From Rhododendron vialii (lineage: Eukaryota; Streptophyta; Magnoliopsida; Ericales; Ericaceae), in the NCBI RefSeq assembly GCF_030253575.1, contig NC_080563.1, positions 14,527,001-14,591,000 of the forward strand: DNA of 64,000 nt. The letters run 5' to 3'. The translations under genes and the position numbers were made by a program. Each line of letters opens with the position of its first letter. The first letter of the stretch is position 1. Below the pieces are notes generated by a model. That model did not search any database and had not been told where the DNA came from. It was given only the letters and a program-made list of their open reading frames with translations. Positions 22,656 through 35,300 of this stretch are shown piece after piece.

Positions 22656-24326
22656 GTGATGGATCGTTTCACTTCGGTTCTGGTTCTTACTACGCCTTGT
22701 GCTCAAATAATTAGCTTCTTATACTAATAATTGAGATCGATTCGCTTCACCTTTTTGATTTTGAGTTTACCTTTCTATGACAATTGATTGATTGTGTGTA
22801 AATGTGATCGCGCTATAATCAAAGCAATTGTGAGATTTTTGTTTCTGGTTATGTAGTTTTAGTTGTTACGTTTCATGCATTTTACTAGAGGTGTCAAACG
22901 GCCGGCCGGGCCGTTGACTCAATCGTGCCATGCTGTGCCCATGCCGGCCCATCTCCAATCGTGTTTCGTCAGGAAAAAAATTCTGTAACAACTAGAACTT
23001 TGTATTTGTTGTGCCGTGCCAGTGCCCGTTTAGAACCCTGCCGTGCCCCGATGAGTAATTGAGGCCAATTTAGTCATGTTTTCATGTTACAATTGGTCCA
23101 TTTGTTTTCATTAATAATCTAGTTACTAATAGAAAGTAGGTACTTGGTACACATTCACATTTTATGAATGTTCCTTTCACATACGATACAACCATCTCTT
23201 GGAGATGTTCCCTGAATTTACGCATTACACCTGTGGTGAGTAATTATAGACTCTAAAAACCAGAACAATCACTTTGATGAGAGCACTATCATGGTTCATT
23301 AGCTTATAGATGACTACGTAGCAATTGGTGTTTGGAGGGCACCACCTTTCGCCAGAGAGAGTTCATATGGATATCTTCTTTTTAGACTTTGTTTCTATTC
23401 CTTTGGTTGTTCTAATCCTTGGGATAGGAAGTGTCCAATTCATTAATTTGAGTTTGGTGGAATTTCTTTGGATTGATGCTGTCATGCTGATTATGGGGTT
23501 TCAAACACAACTCTAAACTGTTTTTTATTTCTGTTGTGTTGTTTAAATACAGTTTTTTTTGCACTAACGTGCTTTTTTGTTGGAGAAATACGATCATGGA
23601 CTTATGTCTACAACTTTGGGTGGACGTAAAAACCTCCATCAAAACATCAGGTTTTCTCATCCTCAAAAAGTCAAAATAGACAGTTTTACGCCTCACAGTT
23701 TCTGGCATTTCTACTAACCTTACAAGAAAGCAAGAAGCTTCTTGGCACCCGGTCTTTTCTTGCTTCCATGATTTGCTCTTGCCCATGAGCTCCAAATTTC
23801 TGTTATAGCTGAGGTAGGATTGAGTGATATCCCTACCTAATGTTGCTATCCTTTTCTCTTTCGCCCTCTCTCCCGCTCCCCTCTGTTCCTACTTCCTCAA
23901 TCCTTAGGTTGCACACAAAAAACATGGGTGTGAGCAGCTGTAGAGTTAATGTTTTTTTGCTCTTTCCTTCGGCCACAGAAGTCTCTTATGATTACAAGCC
24001 AAAGCTGTGGGGATCATCTTGAGAGATTTTAGCCAACAACTCCAGATGATTATTGACAACTTTGAATAGTTTCCTGTTGGTGATATATTGTTTGCTGTAG
24101 ATGGATTCCGTTGTGTATTCATGTCTTCGCCCCTTGGATCATATTTGTATACTTGATTCATCAGCGGATGATTATGTTTTACTCTGAAATCTTTAATGTC
24201 TACGAGGAACCATTAAACACTGTATTTAGTCCTAGAATGTCTACTTCAGTGCTTCATATTATGTTTTCTGTTCTCTAACTATTATTTTCTACATGTTAAC
24301 TAATTCTTCTTCAACTTCCTTCACAG
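22656..24326 (+). other. Presumed leader intron of the PMT-like gene
   Basis: No coding signal. A GC-rich hAT-like patch (TAGAGGTGTCAAACGGCCGG) lies near 22887-23045. The 3' end is a good acceptor (ttccttcacag). Confidence 0.4.
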
Positions 24327-24361
24327 GATAGTGAGCTTCGAGTTGCCGTCCCAACCGTATT

Positions 24362-27300
24362 ATGGGCACTAAGCATAACTCACCAGGCAACAAAGCTCGA
24401 AGTCCAGTGTCTATATTTGTTGTGCTTGGTCTATGCTGTTTCTTTTACTTACTGGGAGCATGGCAGAAGGGTGGATTTGGAAAGGGAAGTAGTATAGCCG
24501 TAGAGATTCCCAAACAAACCAACTGCACTGTCATGTCCACACTGAACTTTGAACCTCAGCACAATTATGTTCCAGAAATTGATTCTTCTGAGCCAAAAGC
24601 CAAAGTTTTCAAGCCTTGTGATGCTCAATACACTGATTATACTCCTTGCCAAGAACAGGACCGGGCTATGACCTTCCCAAGGGAAAATATGAACTACAGG
24701 GAAAGGCATTGTCCTCCTGAAGAGGAAAAATTGCGGTGTCTTATTCCTGCACCAATAGGATATCTGACTCCATTTTCCTGGCCAAAAAGTAGGGACTATG
24801 TCTACTATGCGAATGTTCCTCATAAAAGCTTGACCGTTGAGAAAGCTGTCCAGAACTGGGTGCAGTTTCAGGGTAATGTTTTCAAATTTCCAGGCGGAGG
24901 AACAATGTTTCCTCAAGGCGCAGATGCATATATTGATGAACTTGCATCAGTTATTCCGATTGCAGATGGCTCAGTCAGAACAGCTCTAGATACTGGCTGT
25001 GGAGTATGTTTCCTTTTGGTTTTTCTTGTTCTGCATCTATTATAATTTCTTGCATTCTACCTATTACCTGTTATTCGTTAGTTGCCAGTGGCAACTTCCT
25101 AGGCACCTAGGCGCCCCAAAATGACCAAAGTAAGGACCTCTGGGCAGTTGCAGCCTCTTTGAGGTGGTTCTTCAACATTTTGCCCTTGAGCAACATTGAG
25201 GCTTTTTGGAGAAAATGACCAAGTCTAATTGGACAATTTCAATAGCTGGTTTGTATGTACTGCAATGTTAAACACTTAATAATGAAACATTTGACCGGTT
25301 CAATATTTTCCATTTTTGATGTTCGAAGTTGCTTGCTTTTATGGACTGTATGTTATTTTAATCAAACTTATAGTCAACACAATCTGCATTCTCTGTACCA
25401 AATAGGAGTATGTACTTCTTGAGAAGATGAAATGTGATAATGAAGTCTTATATATGTCATACCATAAGTGATACATAGACAATGCCTTACTCATTGAGCT
25501 CGAACAAAATGAGTACATGTGCTTTCTATTGAATTTAGGTTCTTGTTTTTACTACTATATGTTTTGATTTTGACAACAGTGCATGTCATTATGTAATCTT
25601 ATTAGTACTGGGTAACATTTATGCTTTATATGAAGTTGGGTAAAACACACGCCATGTGACAGAATTATACACAATGTTCGTTCACAATCAATAAAATACA
25701 GTTGTATGTTCAAAAAATCTGATCATTTGGACTCTTTTTCTGGACCCTTAACAGTTTGTCGATGGAGTTCCAAAGTAGATACCATAACACATGGGGTTTT
25801 GTTACACGGTCTTGAGTTTTACCCAAGACTGTGTAACATGGTATTAGAGCCAAGTATGTCAACGATGGGTAGGGTGCGTGTCCCTGGCCTGCACGTGGCA
25901 GGTGCTGCCGAGTGAGCACACGGGGCATGAGGAAGGGTGTGAAGCGAAGTCCCACATTGCTTGGGTACCAAAGTAATATGCAGAATATAAGTGTGAGGGC
26001 ACCCTTACTTCAATAGCTAGCTTTTGGGGTTGAGTTTTACCCAAGACTATGTAACACTATCCACTCAAAACAGGAAGAGTTGTGGCCTGCAATATATATC
26101 ATTTGCAACTCATGATGGGGATATATCTCTCGTTATTTAAACGTTTTAGCAACTACATGACTCAACCAAGAGAGTTGGTGTAGGTTTTCTTTTGTTTTTT
26201 GTTTTCTTGTCTCTTACGTGTTCATTTATACATTATTCTATGTTATAATACAACACCTTGGCTGGAGTGTTGCAATGGTCTTACTCCTCTATTTACTGCC
26301 AGTATGTGGTTTGTTATTCATTATTGCAAGGCTGATAAGACTGATTATGACATAGGTTGCAAGCTGGGGTGCTTATTTACTAAAGAGAAATGTGTTGGCT
26401 ATGTCTTTCGCACCAAAAGACAATCATGAAGCACAAGTCCAATTTGCATTGGAGCGGGGTGTGCCTGCTATTATTGGTGTTCTTGGAACAATAAGTCTTC
26501 CTTACCCATCCAGTGCGTTTGATATGGCTCAATGCTCTCGATGTTTAATACCTTGGACATCAAATGGTACGTTATTCATAGTGCAAATGCCGAATTATGT
26601 GAGTCCGTGACTTGGTCAAAATCATATGTTGATTCCTTTGTTTTTCTCCATTTTGTTTTATACTTAAGCTATTATTGAGGCCTAACATCATAGATGAAAC
26701 CTCAATGTGACTGATGCTCATATAGAAAAATCTGGACCTCCAAAAAGGATAAAATTGATATGCTTATATGGCCTTTTTAGTTCATTTTAAACGTTTACCT
26801 TTAAAAATTACCATACAGAAAATTACATTTGGTAAGGCCCACATGTTTATTTGAATCTATTTCCTCTATTTTTGGCTGTGTATCCGGCGATAGGATTGAC
26901 CAAACAGAGAGAAGGAAGAGATGGGAGTTTGATATTCTGGCCTATTATTTTCCATTTCAGTTTGACTCCAGGACGTTTTACATATATTGTTGGTTGAGTT
27001 TGTACACTTATCTGAATTTGATGAACTTCACACAAACACTAATATGCAGACGGGATGTACCTAATGGAAGTTGACCGAGTTCTTCGACCTGGTGGGTACT
27101 GGATCTTATCTGGCCCTCCAATTAATTGGAAGACCTACTACCGGACGTGGAAAAGGTCTAAGGAAGATCTCAAGGCTGAGCAAAGAAAGATTGAAGAATT
27201 GGCTGAACTTCTTTGCTGGGAGAAGAAGTACGAAAAAGGAGATATTGCCATCTGGAGGAAAAAAGTGAATGCCAAATCCTGCCAAAGGAAGTCTGCCAAA

Positions 27301-28424
27301 TTCTGTAAATCTGACGATGCTGATAATGTCTGGTGAGTCACAGCATTTCCTAATTTAGTGTTGTTATCACTCATTTAGCCCCTGTGATGTGGGTCTTGAA
27401 GAAGACAAAAAAAGGTCTATTAACATCATGTTTTCGCGGTCTTGTTATTCCTTTTTATTCCCTGCTTCTCAACTCAGATGTTGACTATTCATTTATGGTG
27501 ATGCTTTAATCAAAGTAGAGTCATAAATCATGTAACAGCATGGAGTGTGTAGACTTGTATTACACGGTATTGGGTTTTACAAATTGCTGAGGTTCCTATA
27601 TAGTTCAGACCTGTGATTCCACAACTGTTGTTACGCCTCTTCACACCACTCACTACATGGAACTCAGTACAAAACGGAAAATGGAATATGTAATATAACA
27701 ACTCTAACAGTGTAAATTTTGTTTTAACAAGCATGGAACAGAAACAGAAATTGGTGAATAAATTGTAGGTTCAACAAGGGGCAGTATGCAATGCGAGTGG
27801 TAGCCAACCAGTGCCAACTTGTGTCCTATTGCATATAATTCGTACCAATTAGGGCATTTCTAATTTTTCTAAGAAAGTATAATATTGGTTTTCTTATTCT
27901 TATCTTATCTTTACTTCTATTTTTCATATGAAATGTAGGTACAAGAAAATGGAGGCATGTATAACTCCCTTACCTGATGCTATGAATGAAATAGCTGGAG
28001 GGGAACTGAAGAAGTTTCCAGATAGGCTTTTTGCGGTCCCTCCTCGAATAGCTAAGGGATCTGTTGCAGGGGTTACAACTGAATCTTATCACGAAGACAA
28101 CAAACAGTGGAAAAAGCATGTAAATGTTTACAAAAGGATAAATAGATTAATAGGCACTACGAGATACCGTAACATTATGGACATGAATGCCGGCCTTGGA
28201 GGGTTAGCAGCAGCACTTGAATCACCAAAATCATGGGTGATGAATGTTGTGCCTACCATTGCTGAGAATACTCTTGGTGCTATCTATGAGAGGGGTCTGA
28301 TTGGCATATATCATGACTGGTATGACCCATCAAATGTTCCTTTTTTTTTAATCCTTATCAAACACTGGCCTAATTGTATATTATGTAATTTTATCTTTTG
28401 ATTGTCTTGTTGTCCACCTTAATG

Positions 28425-28462
<38 letters not shown>

Positions 28463-29586
28463 TAGTCATAAGCTGTAGACTTCTCGGTTAACTGCTCGAG
28501 TTACAAGGCTGGTGTTTAACTATAGGTGAAATTTATGTGGCTTTTCTTGGGTAATTTCAGGTGTGAGGGCTTCTCCACTTATCCAAGGACTTATGATCTC
28601 ATTCATGCTAATGGTTTGTTCAGCTTGTATCAGAACAGGTAAAAGCCTATTCATCTCTGATTAAAAAATGCTACCATGTCAGGTTTTCTGGTCATTGTTC
28701 GTATCATGCCTATTTGGATACCTAGTGCCTATTATTGGTGCCTTGTTTGAAAAGATCATTAACCAAATCTTGAAGGGGAATAATACCCTGTCATATGGCC
28801 TGGTGATATGAAACTGTGGAAAAAGTTACAGGTGATATATGGCATTGATCACTTACATATTAGGACTCTCATCTAAAAGATTTCATGTTTCTACAAGCGA
28901 AATTGGAATAAATTTTGACAAAAATGTCTAAATACAAGCACAAGCTTGAGGGATGCAAACTGGTTCTCACAGTTTAGTGGGGTTTTTCGAAGTGACTTGC
29001 ATGGCTCGCGTTAGGGTCACCAATGCCCTAAACAATATCGCAAAATGAATATTTGAATTAATCTTAACAGTTATACAACTTTCTATTCTTTGGGGAGTTC
29101 TCTGTTGAGTTCAATTCACGAGAACGAAAACAGAATCATCCTCGATCACAAGTTTCCTGGATGAGAAAATTCCTTACCTGTTGTTAGTCAAGGACCTGCT
29201 CCTGAATAAATAACTTGAAAAAGTTAGCATCTGTTTCTGGGAGATTATCTTCATCTTATATTTCTTTGTTTATGATGAAAATCACTTGATATATTAGAAT
29301 TAAATCCTTAAACTACTTTTAATGTCTCGTATGAATAAACAGGTGTGAATTTGTAGACATCCTTCTAGAGATGGACCGTATTTTGCGGCCAGAAGGGACA
29401 GTCATATTCAGAGATGAAGTTGATGTCCTAAACAAGGTGGCGAAAGTCGTGGGAGGCATGAGATGGGATGCCAAAATGATGGACCATGACGACGGTCCCC
29501 TGGTGCCTGAAAAGATACTGGTTGCCGTCAAACAATACTGGGTTGGTGGCGGTAATGAAGGAAACAACACATCCTACGATGAATGA
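24362..29586 (+). CDS. Probable PMT-type S-adenosylmethionine methyltransferase (PMT2/PMT14-like)
   Basis: Type II Golgi membrane protein of the plant PMT (DUF248/QUASIMODO2) family, proposed to methylate pectin (homogalacturonan) in the Golgi. Coding exons: 24362-25003, 26356-26566, 27050-27332, 27939-28319, 28561-28638, 29343-29586; 612 residues. A single membrane anchor lies at residues 16-34 after a short cytoplasmic tail. The family's [11 protein letters not shown] box is at 86-96, and the SAM-binding motif [15 protein letters not shown] begins at 209. A second, degenerate methyltransferase half has [10 protein letters not shown] at 458-467. All junctions are GT-AG and the length is normal. 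The start is the first ATG after the acceptor at 24326. Intron 1 carries a TRIM retroelement and intron 4 a CT run. Closest remembered relatives are Arabidopsis PMT2/PMT14; substrate is not shown by the sequence. Confidence 0.93.
25787..26056 (+). mobile_element. TRIM retroelement, copy 1 (5' LTR truncated)
   Basis: The order is diagnostic. A 5' LTR remnant ends GTTTTACCCAAGACTGTGTA ACA (25838), then a primer-binding site TGGTATTAGAGCC (25839-25851, one change from the initiator-tRNA-Met complement). A short non-coding middle leads to a purine tract GAGGAAGGG (25929-25937), then a 119-bp 3' LTR (25938-26056) starting TGTGAAGCGAAGTCCCACAT and ending CCAAGACTATGTAACA. No ORF. It resembles the tiny TRIM/Katydid-like class. 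Its middle matches a second copy at 46654-47091. Confidence 0.82.
28429..28459. repeat. (CT)n microsatellite
   Basis: Uninterrupted CT repeat within intron 4 of the PMT-like gene. Confidence 0.9.
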
Positions 29587-31128
29587 TCTGCAGTGTTATT
29601 TGGGTAAGTAAGCGTATGCATGGAAATTCAAGTGTTATGTGGGAGCGATTCAAAGTGTCCCGTTCCTTAGCTCAAATGAAAAGTGGAAACTGAAGAAACA
29701 AATATAACTTCTTTGGTTCACTGCTTGTATTTTCCTTTCTTTCTTGGTAAATCTCTTCACAATTCCATGGTACGACTGAGGTGACACACGTATAGTTTGA
29801 TTCTACGTAGGCCTGTCAATGGACCGGATCGAATATGAATCCGACACAATCCGAATCCGATCTGATCCGATCCATATTTCGATTGCCAGATTTGGATTAT
29901 AGGATCGACGATATCGGATTTTCCGGATCCTAATTCTACATATAGTTCTGGGATAGGTTCGTTGACGGAATAGATGAATGGCATTGGCAGGTGTGACGCA
30001 ACTGATAATTAACACAAGGATGTTCAAATTGTTGTTCAATAATCAAGATGCTAATTAGTCTCTCTGTGTATGAGCGCGCACACATTTTAGATAAAGTTTT
30101 TTTTTCCTCCCGCTCTCTAATGCTGTTTTTAAGTTCTTATCACGTGGTTTCAATTTATCGTTGGTTTCACAAGCGTTTGGGGACAAAAGATGAGATTTTA
30201 TTGGTATCTAGGGATGACAATCTCGCCCGAACTGTTGGTTATCCGAATCGTATCCAGCCGATTGGTGCTAACCATGGTTTTGGTTTTGATTTTCGATTTC
30301 GAAAAGTTCGGTTTCTTGTGCGGTTATCACAAGAAACCAAAACAGCACCCTTACAAAAATGCATACCTATAGCATCAAAAGTACTCAGCTAACGTTTGGG
30401 ATTCTTTTGGCCAGCTCTGTTGCGATAGTTCGTTTCTTTGCTGTTTGGTAGTTTATAAAATTTATGCCCAACCTTAAATTTATACACTTTTAGTAACCAA
30501 TTCATACAATTGTTATTTCTTATTGGATTTGGGGGTTTTTCTTTTTCGTTTGTTGTTCGTAGTTAATAAAATTTATGCCCAAGCTTAAATTTATACACTT
30601 TTAGTAACCAATTCATACAATTGTTATTTCTTATTGGATTTGGGGGTTTTTCTTTTTCGTTTGTTGTTCTATCCTGGCTTCGTCCTTGAAGATTGTCAAT
30701 TGTTGAGGGAGAATTTGAAAAAATGTATTTTCCTACATATGCCCAAGTGAACTAAACTATTCAGTTACAAACGGATGCTCGTGCATAAAGGTAGAGCCGA
30801 CCCTGACTTTTTTTTAGGGCCTAAAATGAAACTAAAAAGGGGGCCCTTTTAGAAATCTTTATGAACAAAATATAAGTAGATAAATTACCTTTTTCAAGAA
30901 TAAATACAATTATTCATCAATAAGAAATATGAGGATCAAAGTGACATTTTGAAAAAATTTAGTTAGGGCTGCCGCCATACTAGCCTTATAACGTGTCAGT
31001 CATCCATGGAGATTTGTACTCGTCTTAATTATACCATCTCCGTCACTAATGGAGTATATAATTTCATACAAAAAGATTTGATTTCTATGCCCATAAAATA
31101 CTAGTAGGGGCGCGAGGAAGGACTTGAA
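29587..31128. other. Spacer after the PMT-like gene
   Basis: 3' UTR then intergenic DNA. Patches beginning CCTGTCAATGGACCGGATC (about 29813) and TAGGGATGACAATCTCGCC (about 30208) look like ends of hAT-type MITEs without resolvable partners. Contains a 112-bp tandem duplication (30455-30669). Confidence 0.45.
30455..30669. repeat. Recent tandem duplication, 112-bp unit
   Basis: 30455-30566 and 30567-30669 share TAAAATTTATGCCCAA, ATTTATACACTTTTAGTAAC, TTGGATTTGGGGGTTTTTCT and TTTTTCGTTTGTTGTTC almost identically, so the duplication is young. Non-coding. Confidence 0.88.
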
Positions 31129-31162
31129 ATTCCGTTCCAAAAGTCTTCTTAAAAAATAAGTA

Positions 31163-31275
31163 GAGGAAATTAAATAGGCATCCTAAATAGAAGACTTATT
31201 TAGGTGCTCATCCGTAGGAGTTTGAATACTTATGTTCACATCCTCAAAATGTATTCTTGGCCCATTATACCCCTA

Positions 31276-31325
<50 letters not shown>

Positions 31326-32625
31326 CTATTTATTTATAAATATTTTATACCCATTATTATGTTCCCACGATTACAGGGATTGGGTAATCCCAATTGAAGC
31401 AAATCTGCCCCTATTTTCAGGTTTCTCTCGCCCATAAAACTCTCTCTCTGGAACCAAATTTTATGCCCACCGCTTCTCTCTCCTCCCTTCGAACAGCCCC
31501 TCTCACTCTTTCTCTCTCTCTCTCTCCATGGACAACAAAATCAACCAAGATTGCATCGGTGATGGTTTGGTTGCTGAAGAAGAACAAAATCAGCGGTGGT
31601 ATTCCTACGATCCTAGCCCTGTCCAAGCCATACTACTCAAGAAATTGTCGCCAAATATTCCGGTGACATCCGATCGGTTTTTTCATTCCTTCGAGTGAAC
31701 TCTGTTCTTCTGTTTGTCATCCCGATTACCCGACCTATTTTTTGGCACCAAATTTGACCATGTAAAGTACTACTCATCCAAAAATCTTGGTGGGGATTAC
31801 TCTCTATTTTTTTATGTTTATTCCTTACCTAAATTCCTTGTGCTATATGTTATTTTTCATAATCTGTATGGAAGATCGCTCGGTCATATTTTTTAAATTT
31901 GATCATGACTTTAAAAGTTTATTATGCGATACAAGTTATTATCTTTTTTTGGTTTGTTTGAGTTTAATGGTAGATTGGTACAATTTTTTTGTCGACAGTG
32001 CGTATAAAAAGGGATTGTTTGAGTTTCAATGCAACATTTCTTTATTCTGAATGGGCAGTAGTGGTTTTAACAATTTTTTCATGTTTGTAATATTGATCAT
32101 GTTCGGGATAGCTTAGTTTTTAAATTGATATTGTTTGTTGTAATGTACGTAGGTAACAAACTTATCATGTTTGTCGAAATGTTCACATATTGTCATGTTT
32201 TTATTTGATCATGTTTTGTTCATCTATCTCGATCGAAACCTACACTTCTCGAAACTTGTCATGTTTTCCAACCTTGTCATGTTTTTAGTTGATCTTGTTT
32301 TATTCATCTACCTCGATCAGGTTTTGATCATATTTTTACACATTCGTTTTTGTAAGAGTCATGTTTTCTTTTTAGATTTTAGGAGAATGAAAATATGAAA
32401 GAGAAGATTGGGGGAAATTCAAAAGATTAGGTGAGAGAAATGTTTGAAAGAGGAGAGAGAATTGAGATAATTAGAAAAAAGAAAATAGAAAGATTTGAAA
32501 AATTAGGAGAAAGAAAGGGTAGTTTAGGATTTAATTGAATTTGAGGATGGAAAGATAAGTATTTAAACACATTAGGATGAACACCTAAATAAGTAGGGTA
32601 AAAAGGATGGCTAATTAAGTTCCCC
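31163..32625. mobile_element. Mutator-like element (1463 bp) with 9-bp TSD
   Basis: The left terminus GAGGAAATTAAATAGGCATC and the inverted right terminus GGGGAACTTAATTAGCCATC extend into a second matching block (CTTATTTAGGTG(C/T)TCATCC), about 51 bp of TIR. The exact 9-bp repeat AAATAAGTA flanks it (31154-31162 and 32626-32634). The interior has a TA run and a CT-rich leader followed by a short unassigned ORF from the ATG near 31528. No transposase is visible, so it is non-autonomous, perhaps carrying captured host sequence. Confidence 0.83.
31284..31324. repeat. (TA)n microsatellite
   Basis: GTGTGTG followed by about 20 TA units, inside the MULE. Confidence 0.9.
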
Positions 32626-33094
32626 AAATAAGTAACTTATTTTACATTTTTAAATTTAAAAATAAAGTAAATGAAAAATAAATTTTCAAACAAGATCCAT
32701 ATTGCAGATTTTTAGATTTCAATAAGATCATAATTTTTGAACTTGTCTTCTTAAAAAATAAGAACTTATTTTGGTTTCCGGAATGAAGCCTGAGTCCCGT
32801 CTCCTATCGCATATTAAGATTCCATATCCCTTGTTCCAGTAATGAGGGTCATTATGTCTACGGATCTTCCATTGTCGTATCGTTTACGGGAAGCTGGGTA
32901 CCGGGTGTAGACTCAACGCATGATGCCTCCTAAGAGATTTTAAGAGAAGAGGGCATTGGTATTTCCTCGTCTTTCACTCACCAGGAATGCTATTTGTAAA
33001 GAAGGAAACAAAGAAGACAACAAAGAATGACATGGAAAGTTGACAAGCAAAATAATAGACCCCACTTCAATTAGTGAAAATTCAACCAACACCG

Positions 33095-34848
33095 ATGGAC
33101 GACCTCCGCCGACGCACGACCACCACCGACGGTTATTCTCACTTTCAGCCTCTCGCCTTGCTGGTACAGTTCTGTAATTTCGAAGCCCTAATTTTGGTTC
33201 TTCTCTTTTCTTTCAAAAAGCCCTACAACATAACCCAAAAATTACTCCTGTATGAAAACCCCACCCCGACCTCCGCCGCTTGGGATCACGTTTGTTTCTG
33301 CTGGGATACCCTTCTCTTCTTTTCGGTAATTTAGGAAAAATCATTAGGATTAAGGAGCTCGAGACAAACCAGCCGCTTGAAAGATCTACTTTGTCTAGTT
33401 TTCTTTGCTTTCTCTTTATCTGGTTTGACTTGTTCTTTTAACGTGCGTGCTATGGCTTTTTTAGATGCAAACCTTTTTCTTGGATTATCAGTTTGTTGTT
33501 TAGGGAGAACTCTTATATGCGCATATCACTGTATTGTGTTTCTCTCACCTTCTAATGCTGAAGTAGTGAGACTCATACTAATTTACAACACTCCCGCACA
33601 CAACATTGGAAACGGGCAGTCACCGCTGCCGGCCCCTTGGCCACTCCGACTGCTCCTTATTCCTCCACTGTATCTCTTCCTCTTCTCGCACTTGGCGAAC
33701 CCGAACCCTTGAAATTTCCACACAAGAGAAACTCCTTCTGGCAAAGAGTTCAGATTCGGACTCACCGCCATAGCTTGGGCTAGGAACAAAATCAACTGAT
33801 AAAAAAAAAAGGAGTCTTAGAAACCTAATTTAAGGTACTTAACTGCTATTGATAGGCTTTAATTAAAATCCAAGAAACATCAGGAATAAATTGAAACATT
33901 TTGGTGCCTAAGCACTAACCGAATCAATCTTGGAGTTGGATTATTGGCTAATACCAGTATATTTTCTATGGGGTGAATTGCTGTGTGCTAAGCTAGACAC
34001 TACTTTTTGGTTGAGTTACGCAATGTATTGTCAATCTTGCTGCTTGCAAGTTCTAATAGCAGTAAAAATCACATCAGTACAATCAGCCACCTCTCTGGAT
34101 TTCCCTTGAAATACTCTTAGATTTCTCTCACCCCATAGATAGTAGATAGAAGCTGCAAGAGACAGCTTGTAGTTGGTATTCCTAAAGCCTTTGCCTTTTC
34201 GGTTCTGGATAGCCCACTCAATCTCCTGAGGCAGATTTAGCAGTCCCCTTAATATACCAATCTTGACCAAAACTTGTTTCCACATAGCAGCAGAGTAATG
34301 GCACTCAAAGAAAAGATGAGAATGGTTCTCCATACCACCAGTACACACAAAACACTGGGAGCTAACTGCCAACCCCCAACTTCCCAACCTATCTTTTGTG
34401 GAGAGCCTGCCCCAAATAGCCGACCATTCAATAAAACTCCATCTAGGCACTCCTTGAGAAACCAGACTATAGAATACCAATACTGAATAGGATTTCTATA
34501 TCTGCATGCCACCAGTTATGTTTGTTTGCTTATAAAGGTAATTTTGTCCTCAGTTTAGTACCAAGTTTTCTGCTAGCATAAGGCCTTAACTTTGTTTTGC
34601 ATGCCAATACCTAGATGTTTTCTTTGGCTTTGACTTTGTTCGTTAAATTTCTTTGTTTATGAATCTTGGTCAGGTTGTAGTGAACCAGTGACTGGATTCC
34701 CTCATGTCGTGCATACAAAATACGGCTATTTGGACGATGTAAACAAAGCTTGGGTGCAGCACAACGGACACACAACAACAGTTGAGCAAGTTCAGTTCCC
34801 TACATTATTGGAATTTGTTGAAGGAAGTTCCAGTGAAACAGAAAAATG
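33095..34848 (+). CDS. Possible small gene of unknown function (structure unresolved)
   Basis: The best-supported part is a terminal exon after the acceptor TTGGTCAG (34673). It reads CSEPVTGFPHVVHTKYGYLD followed by DVNKAWVQHNGHTTTVEQVQ and FPTLLEFVEGSSSETEK, then TGA at 34846-34848. Codon use and composition look like a real soluble protein. An upstream ATG at 33095 (MDDLRRRTTTTDGYSHFQPL ALL) with a donor GTACAG at 33164 could be exon 1, but that donor is phase 0 while the terminal exon needs one base from the preceding exon. A middle exon or another donor is therefore missing from my model. I do not recognise the family. A LINE fragment sits in the presumed intron. Confidence 0.35.
34031..34512 (-). 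pseudogene. LINE 3' fragment (zf-RVT region)
   Basis: The minus strand reads LSTKDRLGSWGLAVSSQCFV C then GGMENHSHLFFECHYSAAMW. This is the CxxC...HLFFxCxxxxxxW pattern of the reverse-transcriptase zinc-binding domain (zf-RVT) of plant LINEs. A frameshift separates it from its upstream part (RYRNPIQYWYSIVW). A truncated relic. Confidence 0.75.
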
Positions 34849-34972
34849 AAGTTGGATGTGGACTATCCACATGTCAAATTAATGTAATTGACGTCGTGAT
34901 TCTATTTTTTGGAATAATGTATGGCTTAATGACAATGCTAAACTTTGTACCTTCTTTTTAAATGACAATTGG

Positions 34973-35300
34973 GATGAGAACAGCCCGGCATGGGCTTATG
35001 GATGAATTTTGGATGTTCATAAGTAGGATGATAAAAGGCTCGACGTGGGTTTATTTGTGAGTTTCGATTGTGAATGGTAATTTAGGATGAGAAACGCCCG
35101 GTGTGGGCTTATGGATTTTATGTGAATTTGGATTGTTGATAAGTATGACGATAAAAGGCCTAGTGTGGGTTTTTGTGAATTTTGATTGTAAATGGTAATT
35201 TAGGATGAGAAACGTCCGGCGTGGGCTCATATGCAATGTTGTGTTTCTGATGTTTGTTGTTGCAACTGTTAGTTTGAGACGCTAGGCATCGGGTTAGGGC
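34973..35300. repeat. Tandem repeat, unit about 113-118 bp, near 3 copies
   Basis: Starts at 34973, 35086 and 35204 share GATGAGAA(A)C(A/G)(C/T)CCGG(C/T)(A/G)TGGGCT. Within each unit a half-period echo (ATAAAAGGC...GTGGGTTT) suggests an older duplication. It begins about 125 bp after the small gene's stop codon. Confidence 0.75.

Larger units (their letters stand above)
31129..32790. mobile_element. GGCCCCGTTCC-family MITE, copy 3, split by a MULE
   Basis: The left part ATTCCGTTCCAAAAGTCTTC TTAAAAAATAAGTA and the right part ACTTATTTTACATTTTTAAA ... TTAAAAAATAAGAACTTATT ... TTCCGGAATGAAGCC join into one member of the family at 20854-21090 once 31163-32625 is removed. Confidence 0.7.

Noticed and set aside
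24449..24916. 155-codon minus-strand frame
   Set aside because: Shadow of the PMT first coding exon on the opposite strand.
25795..26060. CRISPR-like or SINE interpretation of the repeated CCCAAGACT(G/A)TGTAACA
   Set aside because: Order of LTR end, PBS, PPT and LTR shows a TRIM element; no A/B boxes or spacer array.
33377..33712. 111-codon + strand open frame
   Set aside because: Hydrophobic, no splice logic, overlaps transposon-like minus-strand sequence, and no family match.
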